Shown here: positions 16,141-25,890 of the stretch, in pieces
Layout of the letters: every line of letters starts with the position of its first letter
Numbering within the stretch: the stretch's first letter is position 1
Assembly (NCBI GenBank): GCA_002352545.1
Contig: DEIO01000020.1
Span: 31,004 to 95,003, forward strand
Origin: Patescibacteria group bacterium UBA2772
Lineage (GTDB): Bacteria > Patescibacteriota > Minisyncoccia > Moranbacterales > DUUL01
Direction: 5' to 3'
Length of the DNA stretch: 64,000 bases
Notes under the pieces: model-generated
Seen by the model: only the letters and a program-made list of their open reading frames with translations
The model's database searches: none
What the model was told of the DNA's origin: nothing
Program-made: the position numbers and the translations under genes

Positions 16141-17391
16141 ATGAATAACAAGAAAGCTCTAATCGCAATACCTTTGGTTATTGTGATGATTATAATTATG
16201 GTCAGTTTCAAAAAAGACCCTGAGCCAAAAACGATTACTGCTCAACCAAACCAAGAAAGAAAAGATAAGTCAGTGCCATATAACCCTCCGGCCAATGCTT
16301 CAAAGATCACTGGCCTTGCATGTGAAAATTACACCAAAAGACCATTTGCTGTAATGTATTCTGGAGATGCCGTTGCTAGACAATGGTTTTCAAATCTTTC
16401 CTTGGCAGATTTCGTACTTGAAATGCCGCACCGAGCTGTTCATGGAGATCCACGACTAATGGGAGTTTTTCAATGCAATACTCCAACAATCGTTGGGCCA
16501 ATGCGTAGCGGAAGAGTAGACAATATCTCAGTCGCTGGCTCACTAGACGCTATTTTTGTTCCCTGGGGAGGTTCTAGTATTGCAAAAGGTATTCTAAAAA
16601 AAGGACTGATAGATCATATCGACTGCAATGGAGAGGTTGCACCAAGTGGTTCTGATGGAGAGACTTGTTTTAGAAGACAAGATATATCTGCTAATTCCAT
16701 GATTAAAGCCTCAACCAGTATTCCAAAATTGATTGCGCTTGCCGAAAAAGTTGGATATCGTAAAGAAACGACTCTAAAAGGATATGCTCATCAAGGAGAT
16801 TTACCACTTGATCAAAGACCAGAATATGGCCGACTTAGAGTGAAATTTGGCAACGAAAATGTTGGGGTTGAATATCTATATGATAAAGCAACAAATTCCT
16901 ATCTTCGTTGGCTTGATGGCAAAAAGGATCTTGACTATGCAACTGGGAAACAATACGCACCAAAAAACTTAATCACCATCATTACAAAAAAAGATACTTG
17001 GCTACTTGACACTGATTATAAGGCACAAGGATTAGAAGATCCTTGGGATGGAGTTGACGACGCACATAGTCTCAATGACAGTGGAGGTTATCCAAATATG
17101 CAACTAGGAGATCCCTGGTTCGACACAAAATATGAAGGTGAAGCAAAATTTTTCTTAAACGGAATAGAAATAGAAGGAACTTGGAAAAGAGAAAAAGGTC
17201 TCGAAAATCAATTCCAATTTTTTGATGAAGATGGAATAGAAATCAAATTTGTACCAGGCCAAATTTGGATGCATGCATTAGGACATGACCAAAAGATTAG
17301 CTATGAAGAAAGTGCACAGAGAGCTGCAGAGAAAGAACAGGAAGCTATCGAAAAAGAAGCAACTGAAAAAACTACTGGAACTCAGAGTTAG
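16141..17391 (+). CDS. DUF3048 (YerB-like) exported protein
   Basis: A 416-residue protein with an N-terminal signal/anchor (~residues 6-22) and the two-part DUF3048 domain: RPFAVMYSGD... LSLADFVLEMP... GPMRSGRVDNISVAGSLDAIFVPWGGS, then the C-terminal half with KNLITIIT and QIWMHAL. The family is widespread in Gram-positive bacteria and Patescibacteria and has no established reaction. The last ~35 residues are a charged Glu/Lys/Ala helix (YEESAQRAAEKEQEAIEKEATEK). It has its own promoter and terminator. Confidence 0.85.
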   Translation: MNNKKALIAIPLVIVMIIIMVSFKKDPEPKTITAQPNQERKDKSVPYNPPANASKITGLACENYTKRPFAVMYSGDAVARQWFSNLSLADFVLEMPHRAVHGDPRLMGVFQCNTPTIVGPMRSGRVDNISVAGSLDAIFVPWGGSSIAKGILKKGLIDHIDCNGEVAPSGSDGETCFRRQDISANSMIKASTSIPKLIALAEKVGYRKETTLKGYAHQGDLPLDQRPEYGRLRVKFGNENVGVEYLYDKATNSYLRWLDGKKDLDYATGKQYAPKNLITIITKKDTWLLDTDYKAQGLEDPWDGVDDAHSLNDSGGYPNMQLGDPWFDTKYEGEAKFFLNGIEIEGTWKREKGLENQFQFFDEDGIEIKFVPGQIWMHALGHDQKISYEESAQRAAEKEQEAIEKEATEKTTGTQS

Positions 17392-17409
17392 CCAAATTTC
17401 TTCAAATAA

Positions 17410-17439
17410 CAAAAACAGCCACTAAAATGGCTGTTTTTG
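17410..17439 (+). terminator. DUF3048 gene terminator
   Basis: Perfect stem aaaaacagcca / tggctgttttt around a 6-nt loop. Confidence 0.85.
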
Positions 17440-17481
17440 TTTTGGATTATTCCCCCAGTTTTTTTGCAATTTTCACTAAAA

Positions 17482-17973
17482 TTAGAAATTTCTTTTCCAC
17501 TTCACTTTAACTTTCAAACACTTAAGAAATGTTTTGAAATTATCTTTCATATAGTGCACAATTTTTTTATCCAAAACAGCCAGATCTTTCAATAAACTCT
17601 TCACCAACTCTTCGTCAACTCTCCTCTTCTTGAACTTCTCCTAATCAATCGGAAACTGACAAGCATAATAGCCAACATCATCAAAATCGCTCTCTTGATA
17701 GAAAAATTCATATAAATCCTGCGCATTTTTATCATAGATTTCGTGGTGAGCCCAAATCAGATTCTTATAACATTGATAAAGTTCAGTCAAAACATCTGAA
17801 ATATATCTTTCTTTTCCTTTAGCTGTTTTCAAAAATTCTTTTTCATCAGTATACTTTGCCAACTGCAAAAAACATCCTCCCAAAAAGTTTGTGTCAATCT
17901 CAACCAAAGTGCTGACATATTGTACTGAATCTTTGGAAATTTTTCCATTTATCTTGACTTCTCTGATAGACAT
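17482..17973 (-). pseudogene. Hypothetical protein interrupted by an in-frame TAG
   Basis: The first 110 codons (to 17641) encode an acidic, mostly helical protein of no family I recognise (VQYVSTLVEIDTNFLGGCFLQLAKY ... FYQESDFDDVGYYACQFPID). The frame then meets TAG at 17641-17643 and continues without a break for 52 more codons (EKFKKRRVDEELVKSLLKDL ... FKTFLKCLKVKVKWKRNF) to TAA at 17482. The extension has good coding character, so the ancestral protein was about 163 residues. Whether the TAG is a mutation, a suppressed stop or a read error cannot be told here. Confidence 0.6.
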
Positions 17974-18052
17974 TTATTGACTTTTTATTATCTTCTATCT
18001 TGAGAGTATCCTCGATAGAAATAATTACTATTAGAAATAAACAAAGACCAAA

Positions 18053-19147
18053 CTACTCTGCCTTCAACTCATTCTTGAGATTCTTTGGATGATCAAAAAC
18101 AAAAGCGTCGTCACGGTGAAACCATAAAGATATTTCGTCTCCTATTTGATATTTCTTCCCAATCCCCTGACCCTTGATTCTTTTGTATGCCTTGAACGTA
18201 TGCCCTTCTACATTAATTCGATATTCATAGAAATGACCAAAAAAGTTTATCAATTCTATCTTCCCAGTGATTAATTTTTCATCAATTTGCTTTTTTAGGT
18301 GAACCTTCTCAGGTCTGATGCCAATAATAACTTTCTGATGTTTAATCTTCTTTCCAATTTTAATGGTTTTTCCCAAGAATAAAACCTCGTGATCTGAAAC
18401 TTTTTTAGCTGAAAAAAAACTACACTTCCCCAAGAAATTAGCAGAAAAAATTGAATTAGGATTATTATACATTTCTTCAGGAGTCCCTGTTTGAACAACC
18501 TGTCCTTTCTTCATCAAGATGATGTTGTCTGCAATAGTCATTGCTTCTTCCTGGTTGTGAGTGACATGAACAGCAGTTAAATTATTGTTTTTTACAATTT
18601 TTCTAAGCTCATAACGTAAAAAAGCACCAATTTTTGCGTCCAATGCAGACAAAGGTTCGTCAAGAAGCAGGAGTTTTGACCTAGAGGCCAGAGCTCTTGC
18701 CAAACCGACCCTCTGTCGCATCCCCCCAGAAAGTTCATTAGGGAAAGCATCCGATCTTTTCAATAGACTCACCAAATCAAGAGATTCTTTCGTGATCTTT
18801 TTGACTCTTTCTTTATCCCAATCTCTGATCACTGGCCCATAACTAACATTGTGCCAAATATCCAAATGAGGAAAAACAGCAAAATGTTGAAACACAAACC
18901 CAATATTCCTGTTCTGCACTGTTTGGCCTGAAACATTCTTGCCATCAAAATAGATTCTCCCTTTTGTCGGCTCAACCAAACCAGCAATTGACCGAAGTAA
19001 AGTTGTTTTTCCACAACCAGAAGGACCGAGTAATATATTGAATTTATTATTTGGAATTTCAAGATTTATTTTCTTCAAAGCAGTCACTTTTCCTCCTTTA
19101 ACAGAGTCATATACTTTAGATAAATTTTTAATTTTAACTTGAGGCAT
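18053..19147 (-). CDS. ABC transporter ATPase (CysA/PotA/FbpC type)
   Basis: A 364-residue ATPase with Walker A GPSGCGKTTLL (~residue 41), Q-loop FQHFAVFPH, signature LSGGMRQRVGLARAL, Walker B LLLLDEPLSALD and switch His VTHNQEEAM. The last ~110 residues form a TOBE-like domain (IGIRPEKVHL). This architecture serves import of sulfate, molybdate, Fe(III) or polyamines. The two-domain permease lies directly upstream. No solute-binding protein gene is in the window, so the substrate is open. Confidence 0.88.
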   Translation of the reverse strand: MPQVKIKNLSKVYDSVKGGKVTALKKINLEIPNNKFNILLGPSGCGKTTLLRSIAGLVEPTKGRIYFDGKNVSGQTVQNRNIGFVFQHFAVFPHLDIWHNVSYGPVIRDWDKERVKKITKESLDLVSLLKRSDAFPNELSGGMRQRVGLARALASRSKLLLLDEPLSALDAKIGAFLRYELRKIVKNNNLTAVHVTHNQEEAMTIADNIILMKKGQVVQTGTPEEMYNNPNSIFSANFLGKCSFFSAKKVSDHEVLFLGKTIKIGKKIKHQKVIIGIRPEKVHLKKQIDEKLITGKIELINFFGHFYEYRINVEGHTFKAYKRIKGQGIGKKYQIGDEISLWFHRDDAFVFDHPKNLKNELKAE

Positions 19148-19156
19148 ATTTTATTT

Positions 19157-20720
19157 TTAATTTTTACTTAGTTTATTGTATTTTAATATAAACAAAAATA
19201 TCAAAGAAATGATAAACAGAACACTGCAAGCAAAAGCAGCTTGGCTCAAGTTATCAGCTCTAACCAAATCAACTATCACAATTGGAATGGTCTTTATATC
19301 TTTCGAAACAGCCAAAGTTGCACCTGTTTCAGACAAGCTTCTCAAAAAAGCCATGATTGAGCCCGCAATTATCGCTGGTTTTATAAGTGGCAACAAGATG
19401 CTAATTAAACATCGTTTTGGTGCTAGCTCCAAGAGAGCAAGAAGCTTCCTCCAAAGAATGAGAAATATCTTTAAAAGCAACTACAAGTGGCTTCAACAAC
19501 AAAGGAAATGTGAAACTCAAATGAGTCAATAAAAGAATCAAGAATTCATTGGAGAATACATTTTGCCAATACAAAACCAGAGACAAACCAAGAGCACTGG
19601 TTGGAACCAAAAGAACAATCTCATTTAAGCCATCGAAAACCCTCCCCAAACCAAACATATTTCTAGCAATCAAATATGCTAAAGGAGCAGAAAAAACTAA
19701 ATTTATCAAAGTAGCAAAAAAAGCCAAGGCAAAAGAAATAGCCAGACTCTTCAGCAAGATACTACTAAAGAAAAAGTTTAAACTTGTCACGTTATACAAA
19801 ACAATAAAGATGGTTGGCAAAAAGACAATTACAATAAAGAATATTGCCAAACTAATATGCATAATTGGTTTTAGTTTTGTCAGTGATTTTTCAAAGTCTG
19901 GATAAACTTTTTCAAAATGTATGCTTTTTTCTTTGAGGAAGAATTCAGCCATAAATAAAACTGCCATAGCAGACAAAATCAAAACGATGCTAGCACCAGC
20001 AGCTCCAGGTATATCACCTGACTGTTTGAGTCCAACGATAAGAATAGGAGCTGTGCTCACAGCGCCAGCCACCATCATGGTCGCCCCAGTCTCTGACAAA
20101 CTTCTTGTGAATGAAAGAATTGAACCAACAATCACTCCGTCCTTGAAAAGAGGCAAAGATATTGTGCGAAAAATTGTAAAAGGGTTCGCCCCCAATGTTA
20201 CAGCAGCCTCTTCAAAATCAACATCAACATGAGAGATAGAAGCTGCAATCGAACGAATCATATAGGGAATAGTGAAAACAACATGCAAAAGCACAATCAT
20301 GATTATTCCTTTTGAAATGATTCCATCTTCCAAACCGAAAAGACCCGCAACTCCATATTTTGATCCCCAATAAAGATAGATGGAAAATCCGAGTGCTGCA
20401 GTAGGCACAACCAAAGAAAGATCAACTAGATTATCAAGCCATCTAGACACCCGACTCTTCCCTCTCACCATCACCCAAGCCAAAGGCAGTCCAAATATTA
20501 AATTTATCACAGTCACAACTGTTCCAATGATGAACGAAGTGAGTACTGCTTGGATCACCGCCTCTGAAAACATACCTTCAGCTTTCCAAACATAACTCAA
20601 GATGTAGACTGCTGGTAAAAATATAATGAATAGAAAGAAAATAATTGCCACAAAAAAACCGGCAAATCCCAATTTTTTCTTTGGGTCTAAATCTTTCAAC
20701 ACGTCCCTTAATCTATTCAT
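19157..20720 (-). pseudogene. Two-domain ABC permease (FbpB/ThiP type), frameshifted
   Basis: The frame from 20720 gives 439 residues: a full first permease domain with EAA loop EEAAVTLGANPFTIFRTISLPLF and SLSETGATMM, and most of the second, ending inside the second EAA loop (EEASCSLGASTKTMFN). The rest follows in another frame (19157-19480): SILLPLIKPAIIAGSIMAFLRSLSETGATLAVS and a final membrane span. Removing one base near 19403-19410 restores a ~530-residue protein. About ten spans are predicted. The defect could be real or a one-base sequence error; neighbouring ATPase is intact. Confidence 0.85.
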
Positions 20721-20863
20721 TTTGCTAATTTAATATTAAATCTGAACTAATCGCTCCAGTCTGTCATCATAATAACACACCAGACACTTTTGTTATCCCA
20801 ATTCTTTTTTGATACTTTTGTCCATAGATCTAATTATGAATTTTTGTTTTTATTTTTTATATT

Positions 20864-21628
20864 CTAGATTATCCCCAAAGTCCCAAGCCCTTTGAGAATT
20901 TCCTTGTTCACAAGCTCAACCTCTTCTTTTTTGAGTCGATAATTGTGGTCAATTCCTGGGATAATGAAAAAGCTTTTCGGCTCATTGGCATTTTCAAAAA
21001 GCTCCTGGACAATTTCTGGCTCCACGGTGTCATCCAATTCTCCGCTGAAAAATGCGATCGGCACAACAATTTTTGCCACATCAGCCAGAGCATTATATCT
21101 GTCACGATCCAAAACATGATTGAAGGGAACGTGGAATTCCACGCTCGTATCTCCATCAAATGGCAAGTCTCTTTTTTCAAGCCATTCTCCGTTCCTCTCC
21201 CACTTGTTTCTTCTTTCTCCAACAATTCGTCCATGTGAAGGCATGATCGCCAGCACAGCAGAAATTCGAGCGTCACGGGCAGCATATAAAACAGCCATCT
21301 GTCCTCCTCGGGAATGTCCACCAATCAAAATCTTTTCAAACTTCTCCTCGGTCAACATGTAATCCAAAACACTCTTGATATCAGCTAAATATTGTGTCAT
21401 GGTGTAATCTTTCATGTCCCCATCGCTCTCCCAAACTCCAATTGGATCAAAACGCACCACCACAAAACCTTCCACTCGCAAATCCTCTGCCAAAATAGCC
21501 AACCCCAAATAGTCTTTGGAGTCCAAGAAACCAGGACAAAGAATCGCAAGTTTTGAGTTCTTCTCCTTTGGATGATGAACAGTTGCAGCGATGTTTCCTT
21601 TGGGAGTTGAGATTTTTATTTTTTGCAT
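20864..21628 (-). CDS. Alpha/beta hydrolase
   Basis: A 254-residue serine-hydrolase fold. The nucleophile elbow is GHSRGGQ (Ser ~107), the acid is the Asp in FFSGELDDTVEP, and the catalytic His lies in IIPGIDHNY near the C-terminus. The early LCPGFLDSKDYLG supplies the oxyanion region. No signal peptide, so it is cytoplasmic. Substrate cannot be predicted. It stands between the ABC permease and a membrane protein. Confidence 0.8.
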   Translation of the reverse strand: MQKIKISTPKGNIAATVHHPKEKNSKLAILCPGFLDSKDYLGLAILAEDLRVEGFVVVRFDPIGVWESDGDMKDYTMTQYLADIKSVLDYMLTEEKFEKILIGGHSRGGQMAVLYAARDARISAVLAIMPSHGRIVGERRNKWERNGEWLEKRDLPFDGDTSVEFHVPFNHVLDRDRYNALADVAKIVVPIAFFSGELDDTVEPEIVQELFENANEPKSFFIIPGIDHNYRLKKEEVELVNKEILKGLGTLGII

Positions 21629-21761
21629 ATTTTTTATTATTCTATATATTTATCTTTTTCGTCTAATTTACATGAAATTCTTAATCCCTGTTTTCTATAC
21701 ATCCCACTGAGCTTCATATAGAATTTCTGCTTTCTTGTTTCCATCCTCAAAGTCTTTCTTG

Positions 21762-22538
21762 TCAATTTCTCTTAGAACCATCCCATAGACAGACAATCAT
21801 TGAAAACAAAGAAAATCCATATGCTATTGACCCTGCAACAGTAACGATGATAAACACCAAACCAACAAACATCACAACAACAAAATTGTTTTGAGAAAAA
21901 GTTTCATCTATAACCTTTTGCAAAAGTTCCCGATAATCAAAAACAAAAGACAACATCCAAAGAGTAACCGGAACGATAAGACCTGAAAGAGTTGCAATAA
22001 TAAAGGTAATGAAATATTCCTTTCGAAATGCCCTTCCCCAAACCAATGAGAGATCAAAGAAATTAATCAATCTTTTACTAGAAAACCAATTAATGATAGC
22101 AACAGGGAAAATATAGAAAAATGGAAAAAACACAATAAAAGCCATGAAATAATCAAGTGGTGCTAGCTTGGAAAATTCAAACCCACCTTTCTTGCCAAGA
22201 GATTCTGCCATAAATTGGAGAGTCAGATTCTCGAAGAGAAAACCAGAAAAAACAAACCCAAGACCCAAAACTATCAATATCGGTACCACAAAATAAAGAA
22301 TGAAAGCCAACCCAGCTATCACAAAATTCACCCACAATGTTGGAAAGTCTTTCCACTGTGGCAATTTCTTCTCACCTCTCATGGCACCAGCACCGGCTTT
22401 GCAGAAATATCCTGCGCCAATTGGATTGGTGACAAAACCAATAACTGGGATGCTAAGCCCAAGCAAAAAACCTTTGAAAAGGGTTGATTTATCACTGAAT
22501 GCTGCCTTGAGAGCACTCTTGTATTCTTCGATTTTCAT
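21762..22538 (-). CDS. DUF4013-like multi-span membrane protein
   Basis: A 258-residue protein with about six hydrophobic spans and the pattern FLLGLSIPVIGFVTNPIGAGYFCKAGAGAMRGEKKLPQW near the N-terminus, typical of DUF4013 proteins (Gly/Pro-rich first hairpin, then ...LPxW). Function unknown. Confidence 0.6.
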   Translation of the reverse strand: MKIEEYKSALKAAFSDKSTLFKGFLLGLSIPVIGFVTNPIGAGYFCKAGAGAMRGEKKLPQWKDFPTLWVNFVIAGLAFILYFVVPILIVLGLGFVFSGFLFENLTLQFMAESLGKKGGFEFSKLAPLDYFMAFIVFFPFFYIFPVAIINWFSSKRLINFFDLSLVWGRAFRKEYFITFIIATLSGLIVPVTLWMLSFVFDYRELLQKVIDETFSQNNFVVVMFVGLVFIIVTVAGSIAYGFSLFSMIVCLWDGSKRN

Positions 22539-22616
22539 GTTTTGTTTTCTTTGGTTACTAAACCCTCAACAGAGATTTTAGTTGTTTGATAATTTCACTT
22601 TTTCTAAATTCACTCT

Positions 22617-23096
22617 CTATTTTTGTCTTTCAAAATCTTGAATTATTTTCAAATATTCATCCTGAATATCTTTTGGTATTTGAGAATGCACTAATGAAGA
22701 AATTTCACCTTTCTTCTCAATGATAGTATTTATTTCATCAAAATAAAAACCATCAAGAGTAATCAGAAACAAATAGGAAGGATTCCAAGACTGATGCATT
22801 CGGTTAGCAACCTTCAATGTATCACTCTTATCCAAACGCCAACGATATTTCACTTCAATCAATTTGACCTCCTTGGTCTTTTGATTGATTACTGCAAAAT
22901 CTGGAGCCGTCCTCAAAGTTTCAATCATCTCTGAGTCTTCTCTTTTGCAACCAACATGGGTCAATTCAGGAATTATCTTTTCATAACCAAACTCCAAAAC
23001 AGTGAATTCGCCAGAATGCCTAAGCATTTCAGCAAAAACTGTTTCAGCAATCCTTCCTTTGACCAAATTTCTTACGAATTGAATGTCTTTTGCCAT
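22617..23096 (-). CDS. Probable PD-(D/E)XK nuclease
   Basis: A 159-residue protein. TAPDFAVINQKTKEVKLIEVKYR gives a PD ... E-x-K core (residues ~63-85), and RIAETVFAEML supplies the preceding helix Glu. Such small nucleases include restriction-like and repair enzymes. Its promoter region contains the 24-bp palindrome also found before the AbrB-like gene at 47 kb, so the two may share control. Confidence 0.6.
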   Translation of the reverse strand: MAKDIQFVRNLVKGRIAETVFAEMLRHSGEFTVLEFGYEKIIPELTHVGCKREDSEMIETLRTAPDFAVINQKTKEVKLIEVKYRWRLDKSDTLKVANRMHQSWNPSYLFLITLDGFYFDEINTIIEKKGEISSLVHSQIPKDIQDEYLKIIQDFERQK

Positions 23097-23111
23097 TTTG
23101 TTTTTTTTATT

Positions 23112-23144
23112 TACTTACATATGTCATTACACGTGTAATGACAT
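23112..23144. promoter_or_regulatory. Perfect palindrome, copy 1 of a 31-bp repeat
   Basis: The core gtcattacacgtgtaatgac (23123-23142) is a perfect 20-bp palindrome, extendable by two pairs each side (23121-23144). The flank tacttacatat is also shared with the copy at 47080-47110. It lies 16 bp before the nuclease ATG on the minus strand, fitting an operator; it also marks the left edge of the defence island. Confidence 0.7.
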
Positions 23145-23169
23145 GATTTTGAGATGGACGTTTTGAAAT

Positions 23170-23478
23170 CTAAACTTTCTTGGGATTCCAAGACTTCTGG
23201 GTCTTCACAAACTTATCCCCCACGATTGCTTCCTCAAACTTCCTCCGACTGACTTTTTGTTTTATCTTCTTTCCCTCGACTGTTTCAAAAACCAAAACAA
23301 AGCTTCGAGTGGTTCCAGAAGAATGGTCATCTTCGTCAACACCTGAATTATTCTGTTCTCTTATAATTTTGTCTTTCAATGTTCCCTCCCAAGCAGAGTT
23401 CCATCGCTTGAGAACCAACCAAACAATGAAAGCTATCACCAAAGAAGCAACACCGGCTGTAATAAGTGTTTCTTGCAT
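23170..23478 (-). CDS. Single-span membrane protein, intact copy
   Basis: A 102-residue protein: one membrane span (~residues 6-24), then a basic/acidic cytoplasmic region (KIIREQNNSGVDEDDHSSG) and a C-terminal conserved stretch (TRSFVLVFETVEGKKIKQKVSRRKFEEAIVGDKFVKTQKSWNPKKV). No family recognised. A decayed second copy lies at 42009-42299; the two copies bracket the type I/DUF262 part of the defence island. Confidence 0.6.
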   Translation of the reverse strand: MQETLITAGVASLVIAFIVWLVLKRWNSAWEGTLKDKIIREQNNSGVDEDDHSSGTTRSFVLVFETVEGKKIKQKVSRRKFEEAIVGDKFVKTQKSWNPKKV

Positions 23479-23496
23479 GTTTTTTGTTTTATTTTT
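23206..23496 (+). repeat. Direct repeat A, copy 1 (~290 bp)
   Basis: Matches 42027-42316 with only scattered substitutions, same orientation, 18.8 kb apart. It covers most of the small membrane-protein gene and its upstream A/T-rich leader. Confidence 0.85.
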
Positions 23497-23568
23497 TTAA
23501 GAAAACTCCAATTTTCATTTTTGTAAGACCTTTAATGTAGACTGATTTGAAAACCATAGTCTCAGATG

Positions 23569-25755
23569 CTACTTTATTATTTTATCTAGCCACTCAAGAG
23601 CCGCTTCTCCTTCTTTCCTCATAACAGAGCTCATGGGCTTGTTGTGTTTTATTGCATCTCTGTAGGTTTTAAAATTATTAAACTTTTTTTCCAATTCATA
23701 TTTAGATACAAAGTTTTCTTCGAATAAACTCCAATTCCCAGTAAACAAAGTAAAATAGTCCATTACATCACAATAATTGAGCTTGTCCCTGTCCGTTAAA
23801 TCACTCATAGTTTTATCAGGATTCTTTTTCAAATAATCATTTATTCTTTTACCAATAATATCCTGCATATGACTAGGAATTATTTTTTTCCAGTAATCTT
23901 TGTTAAATTTTCTAGTAAATTCTTTATTGATAAAAGTTCTTAATTTTTCTTCAATATTGTTTAAAGGTTTATCGAGATTGTCTGCAAAATTCTCTTCCAT
24001 CGAAGTTAAGTCATTCACTAATTTTTTTATTTCTTTAAGAATAGTTTTCTCTCTTTCACAAATAAATTCTTCAAAATCTTTTTTCGTAAAATTCGGCCTT
24101 AGAAGTATCTCTATAGCTGTTTCTGAAATAAGGTGAGTTTTGAAAAGTTTATAAACCTCTTCTTTGTTTTTAGCCTTATCAAACATCTTCTTTATATAAA
24201 CATTGGGCAGTTGACTACCAATAACATTACAGTTAGTAGCATCAGATAAAGGAGTTCTATTTAGTACTGTGTTTATATTTTTTATATTTCTCTTACCCCA
24301 AGAATAAGGAACTATGCGATGGTCATGTAAATTGGCATATTCAGGTAACTCATAGCTATCCCAATCTTTGGCACCTTTCATAATTAATAAATTGAAAATA
24401 GCCTTGTAAATAGCTGAACTTTGCGTTTTCTCGTGTTCCAAATTAAGATTACCAATCTCTCTTTTAATTTGAATAACAACATTTGGCTCCTCATCATCAT
24501 TGTTAAACCATTTTTTTAACTCAAGATGATCTTTTGCCATTTGAGATTCGGCTGAACTAGAATAATTTCTGGTAAAAATAGAAGCCCAATACCAAGTTTT
24601 AATTTTTTTCTTGATATTTTGTTTATCTTCATATATGTCTTTCTCTTTCTCTATGTTCAAAGCAGTGATTATAGGAATCATAACTGGATAAGGAATAAAC
24701 CTAGGAATAATTGCCCCAAAATCTCTAGCATTTCTTATTGATTGCAAAGTCTTTCTCATATTAATAACTACAAAATCCCAAAGATCGATAAATTCTTGTT
24801 TTTCCTTTATTAATACAACTTTTTCAAATGTACCATCAGGACATTTAATAGTTTTTTTCTCACCAGGAACCAAGTAATAAAGGTAACTTGGGGCACAATA
24901 ATTTTGTTTAAGAATTGACATGGTTTGTAATACGCTCTTTGCTTCAATAACTCCAGAAAAATTTTCTGCGACTTTCCGCCATTCCTTCTTTAATTGTATT
25001 TCCTTTGGTTTCAAAACTGCATTAAGCAAATCAAAAATACTCAAAGGCACTCCCGTGCTATTAATTTTTGTAAAAATATCGCATACTTTTGCAATCTCAA
25101 TATTACGATCAAGTTCTATATAACTAATTTCATATTCATGTAAAATATCATTAAATTCTTTTTTTAGCTCTTGCCTCTCACTTTCAATTTCTTTATTTCC
25201 ATTTCTCAACCAATATACCTTGTAACCCTCCAACCATTCATGGAAATCATCTTTTTTTTCGGATAATACCTTTAGCGGGAAAATTTTCTTAGCAAACTGC
25301 ACTTCTTTATTATTTACTATATTCATTGTCTTTTTTGTGCCCCAATCATAATAAATAGCTTCTTCAATGTTCTTATCTAATAACTTTTCTAGATCAATAA
25401 AAAAGAAACAACGATTTGATCTTTTTCGATAATTAATATTGGGAGCAAAAAAAACATGATGCAGAGCACTCAATCTCTGCTGACCATCAAGCACTATATG
25501 CCTTGGTTTAAGTCTGTCCTTAGGAAAGCCATCTATTGACTCACAAGAAAGTGCTTTTATATTTTCTTTATCAGCTTTCCATAAAAGCAATGTACCTACA
25601 TAATAATCTTTAAAAATAGATTTAATTAACTCTACAACATCCCATGGATGCCATTCAAACTCTCTTTGAAAATCAGGAATAACATAATGTCCATCACCGA
25701 TTCCATCAATAATTCGTCCAAGAGATATTTTATCTGGAGTTTCCATCTTTTTCAT
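23569..25755 (-). CDS. DUF262 (GmrSD-like) defence protein
   Basis: A 728-residue protein. The N-terminal DUF262 domain has YVIPDFQREFEW and the ParB-like nucleotide motif DGQQRLSAL (residues 90-98), followed by FTKINSTGVPLSIFDLLNAV. Around residue 480, DHRIVPYSWG followed by INTVLNRTPLSDATN resembles the DUF1524/HNH nuclease half of GmrSD enzymes. The last ~150 residues are helical and rich in charge. GmrSD proteins cut DNA with modified bases in a nucleotide-dependent way. Last gene of the minus-strand block that starts with hsdM. Confidence 0.8.
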   Translation of the reverse strand: MKKMETPDKISLGRIIDGIGDGHYVIPDFQREFEWHPWDVVELIKSIFKDYYVGTLLLWKADKENIKALSCESIDGFPKDRLKPRHIVLDGQQRLSALHHVFFAPNINYRKRSNRCFFFIDLEKLLDKNIEEAIYYDWGTKKTMNIVNNKEVQFAKKIFPLKVLSEKKDDFHEWLEGYKVYWLRNGNKEIESERQELKKEFNDILHEYEISYIELDRNIEIAKVCDIFTKINSTGVPLSIFDLLNAVLKPKEIQLKKEWRKVAENFSGVIEAKSVLQTMSILKQNYCAPSYLYYLVPGEKKTIKCPDGTFEKVVLIKEKQEFIDLWDFVVINMRKTLQSIRNARDFGAIIPRFIPYPVMIPIITALNIEKEKDIYEDKQNIKKKIKTWYWASIFTRNYSSSAESQMAKDHLELKKWFNNDDEEPNVVIQIKREIGNLNLEHEKTQSSAIYKAIFNLLIMKGAKDWDSYELPEYANLHDHRIVPYSWGKRNIKNINTVLNRTPLSDATNCNVIGSQLPNVYIKKMFDKAKNKEEVYKLFKTHLISETAIEILLRPNFTKKDFEEFICEREKTILKEIKKLVNDLTSMEENFADNLDKPLNNIEEKLRTFINKEFTRKFNKDYWKKIIPSHMQDIIGKRINDYLKKNPDKTMSDLTDRDKLNYCDVMDYFTLFTGNWSLFEENFVSKYELEKKFNNFKTYRDAIKHNKPMSSVMRKEGEAALEWLDKIIK

Positions 25756-25890
25756 ATATTCAAACTTAATAGTTATTTTTAAAACCTAGTTATGTCTGTG
25801 TATATTCTGATAACGATTATAATCTGCATCAATAATTGATATATCATAATGTTTTTCATTATAACAATCTCTAGGTTTTTTTAAATCATT

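Noticed and set aside
22617..23096. Toxin partner for the AbrB-like protein
   Set aside because: The nuclease shares the palindrome but is 24 kb away; a toxin-antitoxin pair would be adjacent. Shared regulation is the simpler reading.
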